Assembly (NCBI GenBank): GCA_031555675.1
Contig: JAVBUB010000033.1
Span: 1 to 9,092, forward strand
Source: JAISJU01 sp031555675
Lineage (GTDB): Bacteria; Bacteroidota; Bacteroidia; Bacteroidales; Paludibacteraceae
Direction of reading: 5' to 3'
Length of the DNA stretch: 9,092 nt
Part shown: piece after piece, positions 1 through 6,078 of the stretch
Layout: each line of letters starts with the position of its first letter
How positions within the stretch are numbered: position 1 is the first letter of the stretch
Notes under the pieces: generated by a model
What the model saw: only the letters and a program-made list of their open reading frames with translations
Databases searched by the model: none
Told to the model about the DNA's origin: nothing
Position numbers and translations under genes: made by a program

Positions 1-1101
1 AAAGGCATCAGTAGCGTTGCCGGGGGAAACTTTGCCCAGGAAGTAAACAACCGCTTTATGATACGAAGGGGGCGATTAAAATTTACTTACGAAGGAAATG
101 TTTCTAAAGCTACCTTCCAAATAGATGCCACAGAAAAAGGAGTATATATAAAAGATGCCTATCTTAGTTTTACAGAGCGTTATGTACATGCTATTTCGCT
201 AACTGCGGGTATTTTCGACCGCCCTTTCGGATATGAGATCTCTTATTCATCAAGCTTGCGCGAATCGCCCGAACGTTCCAGGGTTGTGCAAACGCTATTT
301 CCCGGCGACAGGGACTTAGGGGCAAAAATAACCCTTAATCCAACCAGGACAAATTTTAAATTTTTATTCTTGGATGCCGGAGTGTTCAATGGCAATGGAA
401 TTAATCTGGAAACCGATTCATACAAAGACTTTATAGGTCATTTGTATGCGACTAAGATTGCAAAAAACAAAAAACTCGAATGGGGTCTTGGAGTATCCTA
501 TTATTATGGTGGATTTGCAGCCGAAAAAGATTCTGTTTATTCCATAGACAACATAAATGGCGTTGACGTATTTACTCCACAAGAAGGCATAAAAGGCGAC
601 CGGATGAAACGCGAATACATTGGTTTTGACGCTCAAGCTAGTTGGAAATGGTATTTGGGCGACATTAAATTATTCGGAGAATTTATATTCGGCACACAGC
701 CCGGAACATCAAAAACGAGCTTTAGTCCTGCCGTATCTTCCATAAACTATGCATCGCTCGACTATACCTACTCCAGAAAATTCAATGGTTATTACTTTTA
801 TTTTATCCAAGATATATTAAAGACTCATTTTCAGGTAGTGCTTAAATATGATGTGTATGACCCGAATACAAAAGTAAAAAAGAATGAAATTGGGAAAGTC
901 GAGCCTAATAGTAACCCCACCAATGCTACTGATCTTAAATATTCAACATTGGGTATCGGAGTTAATTATCAATGGGATAAAAATCTTAGGTTTATGGCTT
1001 ATTATGATTTGGTAAAAAATGAAACATCTACTTCCTTAACGGGATATAATAAAGATTTAAAAGACAATGTTTTCACATTAAGGGTACAATATAAATTCTA
1101 G
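1..1101 (+). CDS. Outer-membrane porin, phosphate-selective porin O/P-like family (5'-truncated by the window)
   Basis: Partial gene for an outer-membrane beta-barrel porin. The frame is open from base 1, so 366 codons are visible and the true start and signal peptide lie upstream; the ATG at 58 is internal. The first visible residues contain NRFMIRRGRLKFTYEG, followed by a strand ending YIKDAYLSF and then AGIFDRPFGYEISYSSS and ESPERSR. This is the layout of the O/P porin family: an RRxRL-type strand, a KDAYL strand, then a PFG-E plug or constriction region. The rest is alternating amphipathic strands rich in Tyr, Phe and Asn, and the protein ends in VQYKF, the terminal aromatic expected for BAM-dependent barrels. 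The substrate cannot be told; 'phosphate-selective' is a family name, not evidence. The gene is convergent with the BI-1 gene. Family assignment is fairly sure, specificity unknown. Confidence 0.82.
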   Translation, partial: KGISSVAGGNFAQEVNNRFMIRRGRLKFTYEGNVSKATFQIDATEKGVYIKDAYLSFTERYVHAISLTAGIFDRPFGYEISYSSSLRESPERSRVVQTLFPGDRDLGAKITLNPTRTNFKFLFLDAGVFNGNGINLETDSYKDFIGHLYATKIAKNKKLEWGLGVSYYYGGFAAEKDSVYSIDNINGVDVFTPQEGIKGDRMKREYIGFDAQASWKWYLGDIKLFGEFIFGTQPGTSKTSFSPAVSSINYASLDYTYSRKFNGYYFYFIQDILKTHFQVVLKYDVYDPNTKVKKNEIGKVEPNSNPTNATDLKYSTLGIGVNYQWDKNLRFMAYYDLVKNETSTSLTGYNKDLKDNVFTLRVQYKF

Positions 1102-1137
1102 AAATACATGACAAGAATTATTTTATAGACCTTTATT

Positions 1138-1227
1138 AAGTTATACGTAGTACGTTTTAAGTTTTACGTAGCTGACTTTGAAATAGTACGCCAAAACGTA
1201 TAACGTAAAACGTACTACGTAAAACTT
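1138..1227. repeat. ACGT-rich inverted repeat between convergent genes
   Basis: Two 32-base arms, 1138-1169 and 1196-1227, are reverse complements at 29 of 32 positions, with a 26-base spacer. Each arm is built from repeated ACGTAAAAC-like words (for example 1203-1211 and 1217-1225, with a variant ACGTATAAC at 1196-1204), so the arms are also internally repetitive. The element sits between the stop codons of the porin and BI-1 genes. It could fold as a long, GC-poor hairpin in RNA from either strand and might end transcription both ways, but it has no T-tract directly after an arm. Its makeup looks more like a dispersed palindromic or MITE-like intergenic repeat than a standard terminator; copy number cannot be judged here. 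Confidence 0.75.
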
Positions 1228-1317
1228 TATTCTTTAGACCGATTTGAGTTATAAGGTTTTTAAAGTTTGTAAACTTAACATTTATCTTTTTCCACTTTTG
1301 TCATGCACTAAGTTTTA

Positions 1318-2016
1318 TCATTTCTTTTTCCCTAAAAGACGAAGCAAATACAAAAACATATTAATAAAATCGAGATATAAAGTCAATGCACCCAAAATTG
1401 AATATTTGGCTACCATACTACTATCTTCTATTTGCGTACTCATCTTTTTAAGTTTCTGGGTATCATAAGCTGTTAGACCTACAAAAATCAGAACTCCCGC
1501 ATAAGTTGTAATCCAATAAAGAGTAGAATTGGCCCAAAAAATATTAACAACAGATGCTATAATAAGGCCTATTAAAGCCATAATCAAAATACTACCCAAC
1601 TTCGATAAGTCTTTTTTTGTAACCATTCCATAAACACTCATAATGATAAATGTAGCTGCTGTTACAACAAAAGTAGAAACTATCGATTCCTGTGTGTAAA
1701 CTACAAAAATAGAAGATAGAGTTGCACCGGTAAGCAACGAATACAGCACAAAAAGTAACGACGCAACTTGTGGAGACAATTTATTGATTGCCGCAGAAAT
1801 TATTAAAACCAATGCAAATTCGCCGATAATCATTCCATAAAACACCACAGGATTACCAAAAATAAACGACAATGTGGTTACCGAACCAGCTACCACATAC
1901 GCCATCAATGCCGTTATCAATAAGGCAAAACCCATCCATGCGTAAACTTTAGTCATAAAATCTGCAACAACTGCACTTTCAGCCGACTTACGGCCGGACA
2001 ATTCAAATTCATTCAT
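1318..2016 (-). CDS. Bax inhibitor-1 (BI-1/YccA/YetJ) family membrane protein
   Basis: A 232-residue integral membrane protein with about seven hydrophobic segments after a short polar N-terminus (MNEFELSGRKSAES). The late motif LTAYDTQKLK and the last membrane segment, YLDFINMFLYLLRLLG, are hallmarks of the BI-1 family. The two acidic residues D185 and D216 in these motifs match the di-aspartyl pair that acts as pH sensor and calcium-leak gate in Bacillus YetJ. E. coli YccA of this family modulates the FtsH protease; which role applies here is unknown. The open frame extends to 2115, but the promoter boxes at 2053-2068 would place the transcript start downstream of that codon, and the extra 33 residues do not resemble the family, so ATG at 2016 is chosen. 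The Rrf2 gene is divergent from it. Family is sure, cellular role inferred only. Confidence 0.9.
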   Translation of the reverse strand: MNEFELSGRKSAESAVVADFMTKVYAWMGFALLITALMAYVVAGSVTTLSFIFGNPVVFYGMIIGEFALVLIISAAINKLSPQVASLLFVLYSLLTGATLSSIFVVYTQESIVSTFVVTAATFIIMSVYGMVTKKDLSKLGSILIMALIGLIIASVVNIFWANSTLYWITTYAGVLIFVGLTAYDTQKLKKMSTQIEDSSMVAKYSILGALTLYLDFINMFLYLLRLLGKKK

Positions 2017-2052
2017 TTCGTTTATATTTATTATTTTTTCATTTTGTATTTG

Positions 2053-2092
2053 CAAAGATACAAAGATTATACGCCATAAAGTGCATAACAAA
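2053..2092 (-). promoter_or_regulatory. Bacteroidota-type promoter of the BI-1 gene
   Basis: On the minus strand a TTTG box (2092-2089) is followed after 20 bases by AATCTTTG (2068-2061) and directly by TATCTTTG (2060-2053). The known consensus for the primary sigma factor of Bacteroidota is TTTG, 19-21 bases, TAnnTTTG. The second box matches TAnnTTTG perfectly but has no good upstream partner; the first has one mismatch and ideal spacing. Either way, transcription would begin at about 2045-2056, roughly 30-40 bases before the ATG at 2016, and an A-rich leader precedes that codon. This rules against the longer reading frame. Confidence 0.62.
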
Positions 2093-2175
2093 ATTATTGG
2101 ATAAAATTTATTCATTTAAAAAAGTAAGTTTTTCATTTTGAGACAAAAACATTCTTTCTATTTCATCTATTTATA

Positions 2176-2183
2176 TAGACTTG
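2176..2183 (+). promoter_or_regulatory. Possible -7 box for the Rrf2 gene
   Basis: TAGACTTG matches the TAnnTTTG element at all but one defined position and lies about 84 bases before the ATG at 2267. There is no good TTTG box 19-21 bases upstream, and the whole 2100-2266 stretch is very AT-rich, so chance matches are likely. I offer it only as the best candidate on this strand. Confidence 0.25.
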
Positions 2184-2266
2184 CTTTTATATTTTCTCAT
2201 TTTATATAATTATTTTTTTTATTTCAATTTTTTATCTAATTTTATGAGTTGAAATTCATTTTATTT

Positions 2267-2680
2267 ATGGCTAAACTTATTTCTCTTTCGGAAGCATCTG
2301 TTATTGGCTTCCACGCAATGGTACTGATTGCAAGCTCCAAAGAAGGGTTAAACGTGCAAACAATATCAGAAAAAACAGGATCATCCAAACATCATATTGT
2401 AAAAATTATGCAACGTTTGGCAAAAAGCAACTACCTCACATCATCCAGAGGACCTAACGGAGGTTTTGTGCTTACTAAAAAGCCAAGTGAAATAACCCTA
2501 CTTCAGATTTACGAATGTATTGAAGGAAGTTTGGAGATGGCAGAATGTCCTGTAAATCACGATTTATGTCCTTTTGAGAAATGTATCATGAATGGTATAC
2601 CTCAAATGCTGACAAATCAAATAAAAGATTATCTGAAAGGTCAGACATTAGAAGATTTCAAAAATTCATTAAAAAAATAA
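2267..2680 (+). CDS. Rrf2/IscR-family winged-helix transcription regulator
   Basis: A 137-residue DNA-binding regulator. The N-terminus MAKLISLSEASVIGFHAMVLIA is the usual first helix of Rrf2 proteins. The helix-turn-helix follows at about residues 29-56 (VQTISEKTGSSKHHIVKIMQ), and the wing carries SSRGPNGGFVL. Residues C94, C101 and C106 (in ECPVNHDLCPFEKC) lie where IscR, NsrR and relatives bind an iron-sulfur cluster, and C84 is an extra cysteine. The frame is open back to a TTG at 2249, but ATG at 2267 gives the family-typical start. No isc, suf or nitrosative-stress gene is beside it; the nearest gene is the divergent BI-1 gene, so BI-1 or itself are candidate targets (inference). Family is sure; cluster binding likely but unproven. 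Confidence 0.92.
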   Translation: MAKLISLSEASVIGFHAMVLIASSKEGLNVQTISEKTGSSKHHIVKIMQRLAKSNYLTSSRGPNGGFVLTKKPSEITLLQIYECIEGSLEMAECPVNHDLCPFEKCIMNGIPQMLTNQIKDYLKGQTLEDFKNSLKK

Positions 2681-2719
2681 AACATCAAGCTTGTTATTTA
2701 TTAACCAGTCTGATGCTTT
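2679..2719 (-). terminator. Candidate terminator downstream of tamL (overlaps the rrf2 stop codon)
   Basis: On the minus strand AAAGCATCA (2719-2711) can pair with TGATGTTTT (2687-2679): nine pairs, one of them G-U, around a 23-base loop. The T-rich run ATTTTTTTAATG follows directly. It begins 26 bases after the tamL stop. The loop is long and the stem AT-rich, so strength is uncertain. The same dyad read on the plus strand lies at the end of the Rrf2 gene and is followed by TTTT, so it may act both ways. Confidence 0.4.
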
Positions 2720-2726
2720 TAAGTAA

Positions 2727-2740
2727 ACGAGTATACTCGT
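2727..2740. other. Perfect 14-bp palindrome between convergent genes
   Basis: ACGAGTATACTCGT is its own reverse complement. It lies 47 bases after the Rrf2 stop and 5 bases beyond the tamL stop. It could form a short hairpin in the 3' ends of both transcripts, or be a protein-binding dyad; nothing else in the window repeats it. Confidence 0.5.
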
Positions 2741-2744
2741 CTAT

Positions 2745-5060
2745 TTAAAACGGATATCCGATTGCAAAATATATTCCCGAATTACCTTTTATTTTTTCGG
2801 TAAAGAATGTCCAACGATCGTTTTCCTCATGGGCAGGATCATATACACGTTTGGCAAAATCCAGACGGATAATCAGCGAACTAAAATCGAGTCGCAGCCC
2901 AACACCCGTACCGATGGCAATTTCCTTGTAAAAGCGGTTGATATCAAATACTCCTCCTTGCTGGTTTTCATAATCGAACATGGTCCAGATGTTGCCGGCA
3001 TCAGCAAAAACAGCAAATTCGAGCCATTTAATAATTTTATACCGGTATTCAATACTGACTTCGAGCTTAATGTCGCCAACATGGGTAGACGGATTGCTTA
3101 CATCTCCATTGTAAGAACCCGGACCCAACTGTCGGGTACTCCAGCCGCGTATACTGTTGGGACCACCGGAATAAAAGCGTTTTTCAAAGGGTAATATACT
3201 GGTTTTTCCACTGCTGCTAAGTGAATCTATAACGGTAGAGTTACCATAAGGATAAGCCACACCGGCCATAAGGTGGTAGGCAAAACTATTTTTGGGATTG
3301 ATTTTAAGTGTTTGTGAATATCCGATATCTCCTTTTAGATACTGGGCAAAAGGATTTCCCAATATGTTATACTGGCCGCTATTTGACTTACCGGCACCAG
3401 CCCAGCTAAAAATTCCGTCGAGCAGGTTACCGGATGTTTCGGCATTGAAACGAATGGTATATAAATGTTGAAACCTGCGGTTGATTGTATTGGTGTAGGT
3501 TATGTTATAATCGAGCCCGGCGGTAAAAATATTATCATAGCTGTATCGGGTCAGGGAGTTGACTTCTTCATCCAGGTATTCTTGAAAATCGGACGAGATA
3601 CGAGGCATCATTACATAGTTGATGTCAATAAGGCTCAAGGTCTGGCTCAGGTTTTTTTTATCATTTTCCCATTGGTTTTTCCAGGTAATATTAAAAAAAT
3701 CGCGGGTATACTCGGGACGTTCCTGAATATCAAATCCTATTTCGTAAATGGTTTTAACATTTAATTGCCGCTTAATCAGATCTCGAACAAAAGGAATATG
3801 CACATTGGGAAACATCAATCCTACAGAAGCACCAACTTCATAAAAGTTATGGGTTAACATGCTGCTGGTACTACCACTTACAAACTCATACGCACCACGC
3901 AATTTGATACTCAATGCTTCGGCCCCGTTAAAAATATTATGATGTGTATAGCCTATCCTTCCGGCAATACCCAGATCTCCGGCCTTGTTGGTTCCATCGA
4001 GCCCGAGCTGCACGTCATGTATATCGCTGGACGTTATGTCGATGCGGCAATCCAGCAAAGTAGAATCAACCTGTTCGTATTGAATATTTACGCGTCCTAT
4101 GCTTCCTAAAGACATGAGGTAACTGTAAGTCTTGGTAGAAAGCCTTTCGCTATAAAGTTGTCCGGGTTTTATCAGTATGTTTTCGCTCAACACTTTGGGT
4201 TTCATTAGTCTGGTACTGTCATACAACAAAGTGATTCCATCGTAGTTAACAGTATCTACAGTTTTATAGCCTACTTTGCTGAGGGGATCAAAACCGCTGC
4301 GTACGGTTACATGACGGATATAAAAAGGCTGGGGTATGATGGTGTCTTTAAAAACCAGTGTCAAATCCACCTGATTATTCTGCAAAGTAGTATCGGCCAA
4401 ATAATGGAAATTACCTTTAGTAGATGTATAATATCCACGGTTACGGAGCATGCTGCTTACTTCGGTTCTTTCTTCTTCGAGCAAACTCATATCAAAAATG
4501 GCACCTTTTTTCAAATTGGATCGTCCTCTTTTGTAACGTGTTTCTATAATGCTATCAAGACGTGGCTCTTGCATTTCGATGGTATAATTGCGGATATGAT
4601 AAGGGTCGTTGGCTGTGACCTGATAAAGAATACGGATGCGTTTTTTCCGGCGAGTAGTATCGGTTTGAACATCCACTTTATTATAGTGATAGCCTTTGTT
4701 GGTCATTTCTGCCCTGATTTCGGCAGTAGATTGTATAGTAGATTTGGGATCGTAAATAACGGGCGCTTCGCCTATTTTACGTATCATTCTTTTAAACCAG
4801 CTGGAGTCTTTTCCGGCCCAGTTGTACCAAAATATTCTGAATTTCTGATCATTGGGCTTTTGAAGCACAAAGTCGTATAAATCACTGTTGTTAATGGTTT
4901 TATTGTCTACTTCTACCGAAACTTTATTGACGAGGTATTCTCCTTCTGGAATGTTTTTGGTAACATGACACGAAGAAAAGAAAAAGGATATTGTCAAAAA
5001 GCATAATACAAAAAAAACAGCGTACCAGGGACGATAAGTGGATGGTACCGCCCGGCTCAT
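2745..5060 (-). CDS. tamL: Omp85-family outer-membrane assembly protein with lipoprotein signal (TamL, TamA-like)
   Basis: A 771-residue outer-membrane protein of the Omp85/TamA superfamily. The N-terminus has a hydrophobic signal at residues 14-30 and a lipobox-like FSSC, so C31 would be lipidated; NIPEGEYLVNKVSVEV follows at once. This lipid-anchored arrangement is typical of Bacteroidota TamL. Residues of about 35-390 hold the POTRA-like periplasmic region, and about 400-771 form a 16-strand-type D15/surface-antigen barrel. IRGW at 637-640 (in GGPNSIRGWSTRQLGPGSY) is the conserved (V/I)RG(F/Y) loop motif; FADAGNIW lies near 685-692, and the chain ends in IGYPF. It probably helps insert or translocate outer-membrane proteins, with TamB as the expected inner-membrane partner; tamB is not in this window. 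The frame extends to 5222, but that extension is repeat DNA and would put 54 charged residues before the signal peptide. Confidence 0.88.
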   Translation of the reverse strand: MSRAVPSTYRPWYAVFFVLCFLTISFFFSSCHVTKNIPEGEYLVNKVSVEVDNKTINNSDLYDFVLQKPNDQKFRIFWYNWAGKDSSWFKRMIRKIGEAPVIYDPKSTIQSTAEIRAEMTNKGYHYNKVDVQTDTTRRKKRIRILYQVTANDPYHIRNYTIEMQEPRLDSIIETRYKRGRSNLKKGAIFDMSLLEEERTEVSSMLRNRGYYTSTKGNFHYLADTTLQNNQVDLTLVFKDTIIPQPFYIRHVTVRSGFDPLSKVGYKTVDTVNYDGITLLYDSTRLMKPKVLSENILIKPGQLYSERLSTKTYSYLMSLGSIGRVNIQYEQVDSTLLDCRIDITSSDIHDVQLGLDGTNKAGDLGIAGRIGYTHHNIFNGAEALSIKLRGAYEFVSGSTSSMLTHNFYEVGASVGLMFPNVHIPFVRDLIKRQLNVKTIYEIGFDIQERPEYTRDFFNITWKNQWENDKKNLSQTLSLIDINYVMMPRISSDFQEYLDEEVNSLTRYSYDNIFTAGLDYNITYTNTINRRFQHLYTIRFNAETSGNLLDGIFSWAGAGKSNSGQYNILGNPFAQYLKGDIGYSQTLKINPKNSFAYHLMAGVAYPYGNSTVIDSLSSSGKTSILPFEKRFYSGGPNSIRGWSTRQLGPGSYNGDVSNPSTHVGDIKLEVSIEYRYKIIKWLEFAVFADAGNIWTMFDYENQQGGVFDINRFYKEIAIGTGVGLRLDFSSLIIRLDFAKRVYDPAHEENDRWTFFTEKIKGNSGIYFAIGYPF

Positions 5061-5077
5061 GGTTATAAGAGATAATG

Positions 5078-5160
5078 TATTACTTCCGGCCTCTCCCCTA
5101 ATCTCTCTCCCGACTTCTATCCCCCTTCGGGTACTTTCTCCAAATGAGAAAGAAAAAGGT
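5078..5160 (-). repeat. Purine-rich intergenic repeat with a hairpin, upstream of tamL
   Basis: On the minus strand this stretch is strongly purine-biased with G-rich blocks (GGGGGATAGAAG, GGGAGAGAG, GGGGAGAGG), unlike the AT-rich surroundings. It contains a perfect 7-base-pair hairpin, CTTTCTC (5134-5140) with GAGAAAG (5146-5152), around a 5-base loop. From memory, similar 'TTTGGAGA..GGGGAGAGG' blocks are scattered between genes in many Bacteroidota; this needs a genome search. Translated, it makes only a low-complexity charged peptide, which supports ATG 5060 as the tamL start. Confidence 0.55.
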
Positions 5161-5229
5161 AATAGTTTTTGAAGAGGGGAATAAGACTTGGCAAATCCGG
5201 TATCTTCGCGTATTATATGCATATTTTCG

Positions 5230-5262
5230 GCGTTAATCCGTTTAATCTGTGTTTTCCGTGTT
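5230..5262. repeat. Remnant of a TTAATC(C/T)GT dispersed repeat
   Basis: Plus-strand words TTAATCCGT and TTAATCTGT follow each other, then GTGTTTTCCGTGTTC. I recognise this word pattern from dispersed intergenic repeats common in Bacteroidota and some other phyla. It starts right at the punA stop codon (5263-5265), as if inserted just behind the gene. Between it and the purine-rich repeat (5161-5229) I see no promoter box and no gene. Confidence 0.45.
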
Positions 5263-6078
5263 CTAAGAAATGGTATTAATCAACTCCCTAATGATCAATG
5301 TCATTTGCGGTTCTTTCTGCTTGGCTATGTTTTGTACTTCTTCGTGCGTTATTTCCACTATTTTTCCTTTTACACCCAAATCGGTAATAATAGAAATAGC
5401 AAAACAGGTAATACCGGCATGTCGGGCCACAATCACTTCGGGTACGGTGCTCATACCTACGGCATCGCCGCCTATAATCCTGAAATAAGCATACTCGGCA
5501 GGAGTTTCGTAAGTAGGTCCGGTAGTTCCCACATACACTCCTTCCTGTACTTCAATATTATGTTTATGGGCAACGTCTTTGGCTTTCGCGATAAGCTCTT
5601 TGGAGTACGCTTCACTCATATCCGGAAAGCGTGGTCCCAATTCGTTATTATTTTTTCCTCGCAATGGATTTTCCGGGAAAAGGTTGATGTGATCGTTGAT
5701 AATCATCAGGTCGCCGATATTGAAATCGGGATTCGTTCCGCCACTGGCATTGGAAAGTATTAAATACCGAATACCAAGCATTTGCATAACCCTTACCGGA
5801 AAGGTTACTTCTTTCATATTATATCCTTCGTAATAATGAAAGCGGCCTTGCATGGCAAGTACAGAAACATTTCCGAGTTTTCCGGCAATGAGTTTACCAC
5901 TGTGCCCTTCAACTGTAGACATGGGAAAATTGGGAATATCCTTGTAGGGTATTTCTTCTTTTTCTGTGATTTGCTCCGCCAGGTTACCCAAACCTGTACC
6001 CAATATAATACCAATGGTTATACCGGGTTTAATTCTTGGTTTCAAAAACTCAACGGTCTCTTTTATTTTTTCTAACAT
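5263..6078 (-). CDS. punA: Purine nucleoside phosphorylase, PNP-I trimeric family
   Basis: A 271-residue cytosolic enzyme that splits purine nucleosides with phosphate into free base and (deoxy)ribose-1-phosphate, for purine salvage. Landmarks in order are the phosphate loop GTGLG (27-31), H59 in EGHSG, QGRFHYYEGY (77-86, with R79, H81 and Y83), NASGG (110-114), GPTYETPAE (187-195, with purine-binding E191), GMSTVPE (208-214) and ITHEEV (243-248, H245). All match the low-molecular-mass trimeric family, which usually handles inosine and guanosine and runs 270-290 residues. Position 233, normally Asn (human N243), is Asp here (IITDLGVKG), which may broaden base choice towards adenine. MTA phosphorylase is an alternative, but the overall motifs fit PNP better. 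The ATG lies 29 bases inside the end of lpxK, so the two are probably translationally coupled. Confidence 0.94.
   Translation of the reverse strand: MLEKIKETVEFLKPRIKPGITIGIILGTGLGNLAEQITEKEEIPYKDIPNFPMSTVEGHSGKLIAGKLGNVSVLAMQGRFHYYEGYNMKEVTFPVRVMQMLGIRYLILSNASGGTNPDFNIGDLMIINDHINLFPENPLRGKNNNELGPRFPDMSEAYSKELIAKAKDVAHKHNIEVQEGVYVGTTGPTYETPAEYAYFRIIGGDAVGMSTVPEVIVARHAGITCFAISIITDLGVKGKIVEITHEEVQNIAKQKEPQMTLIIRELINTIS

Noticed and set aside
1263..1276. AAGTTTGTAAACTT as terminator of the BI-1 gene
   Set aside because: The stem is short, all-AT except for one pair, has almost no loop, and no T-tract follows on the minus strand.
1244..1468. 74-codon plus-strand frame overlapping the 3' end of the BI-1 gene
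   Set aside because: Its hydrophobicity mirrors the antisense of a membrane protein; there is no separate support.
2017..2115. N-terminal extension of the BI-1 gene by 33 codons
   Set aside because: The promoter boxes lie inside it, and the extra residues do not resemble the BI-1 family N-terminus.
2249..2266. TTG start six codons upstream for the Rrf2 gene
   Set aside because: ATG at 2267 gives the typical Rrf2 start MAKLISLSEA; TTG starts are less usual.
4311..4880. 189-codon open frame on the plus strand opposite tamL
   Set aside because: It is wholly antisense to a well-supported Omp85 gene and shows no recognisable domain.
5061..5222. N-terminal extension of tamL by 54 codons from an ATG at 5222
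   Set aside because: It would bury the lipoprotein signal behind a charged stretch, and its DNA is purine-rich hairpin repeat plus other intergenic sequence.
5188..5763. 191-codon open frame on the plus strand opposite punA
   Set aside because: It is the antisense shadow of conserved PNP motifs and no family is recognisable.
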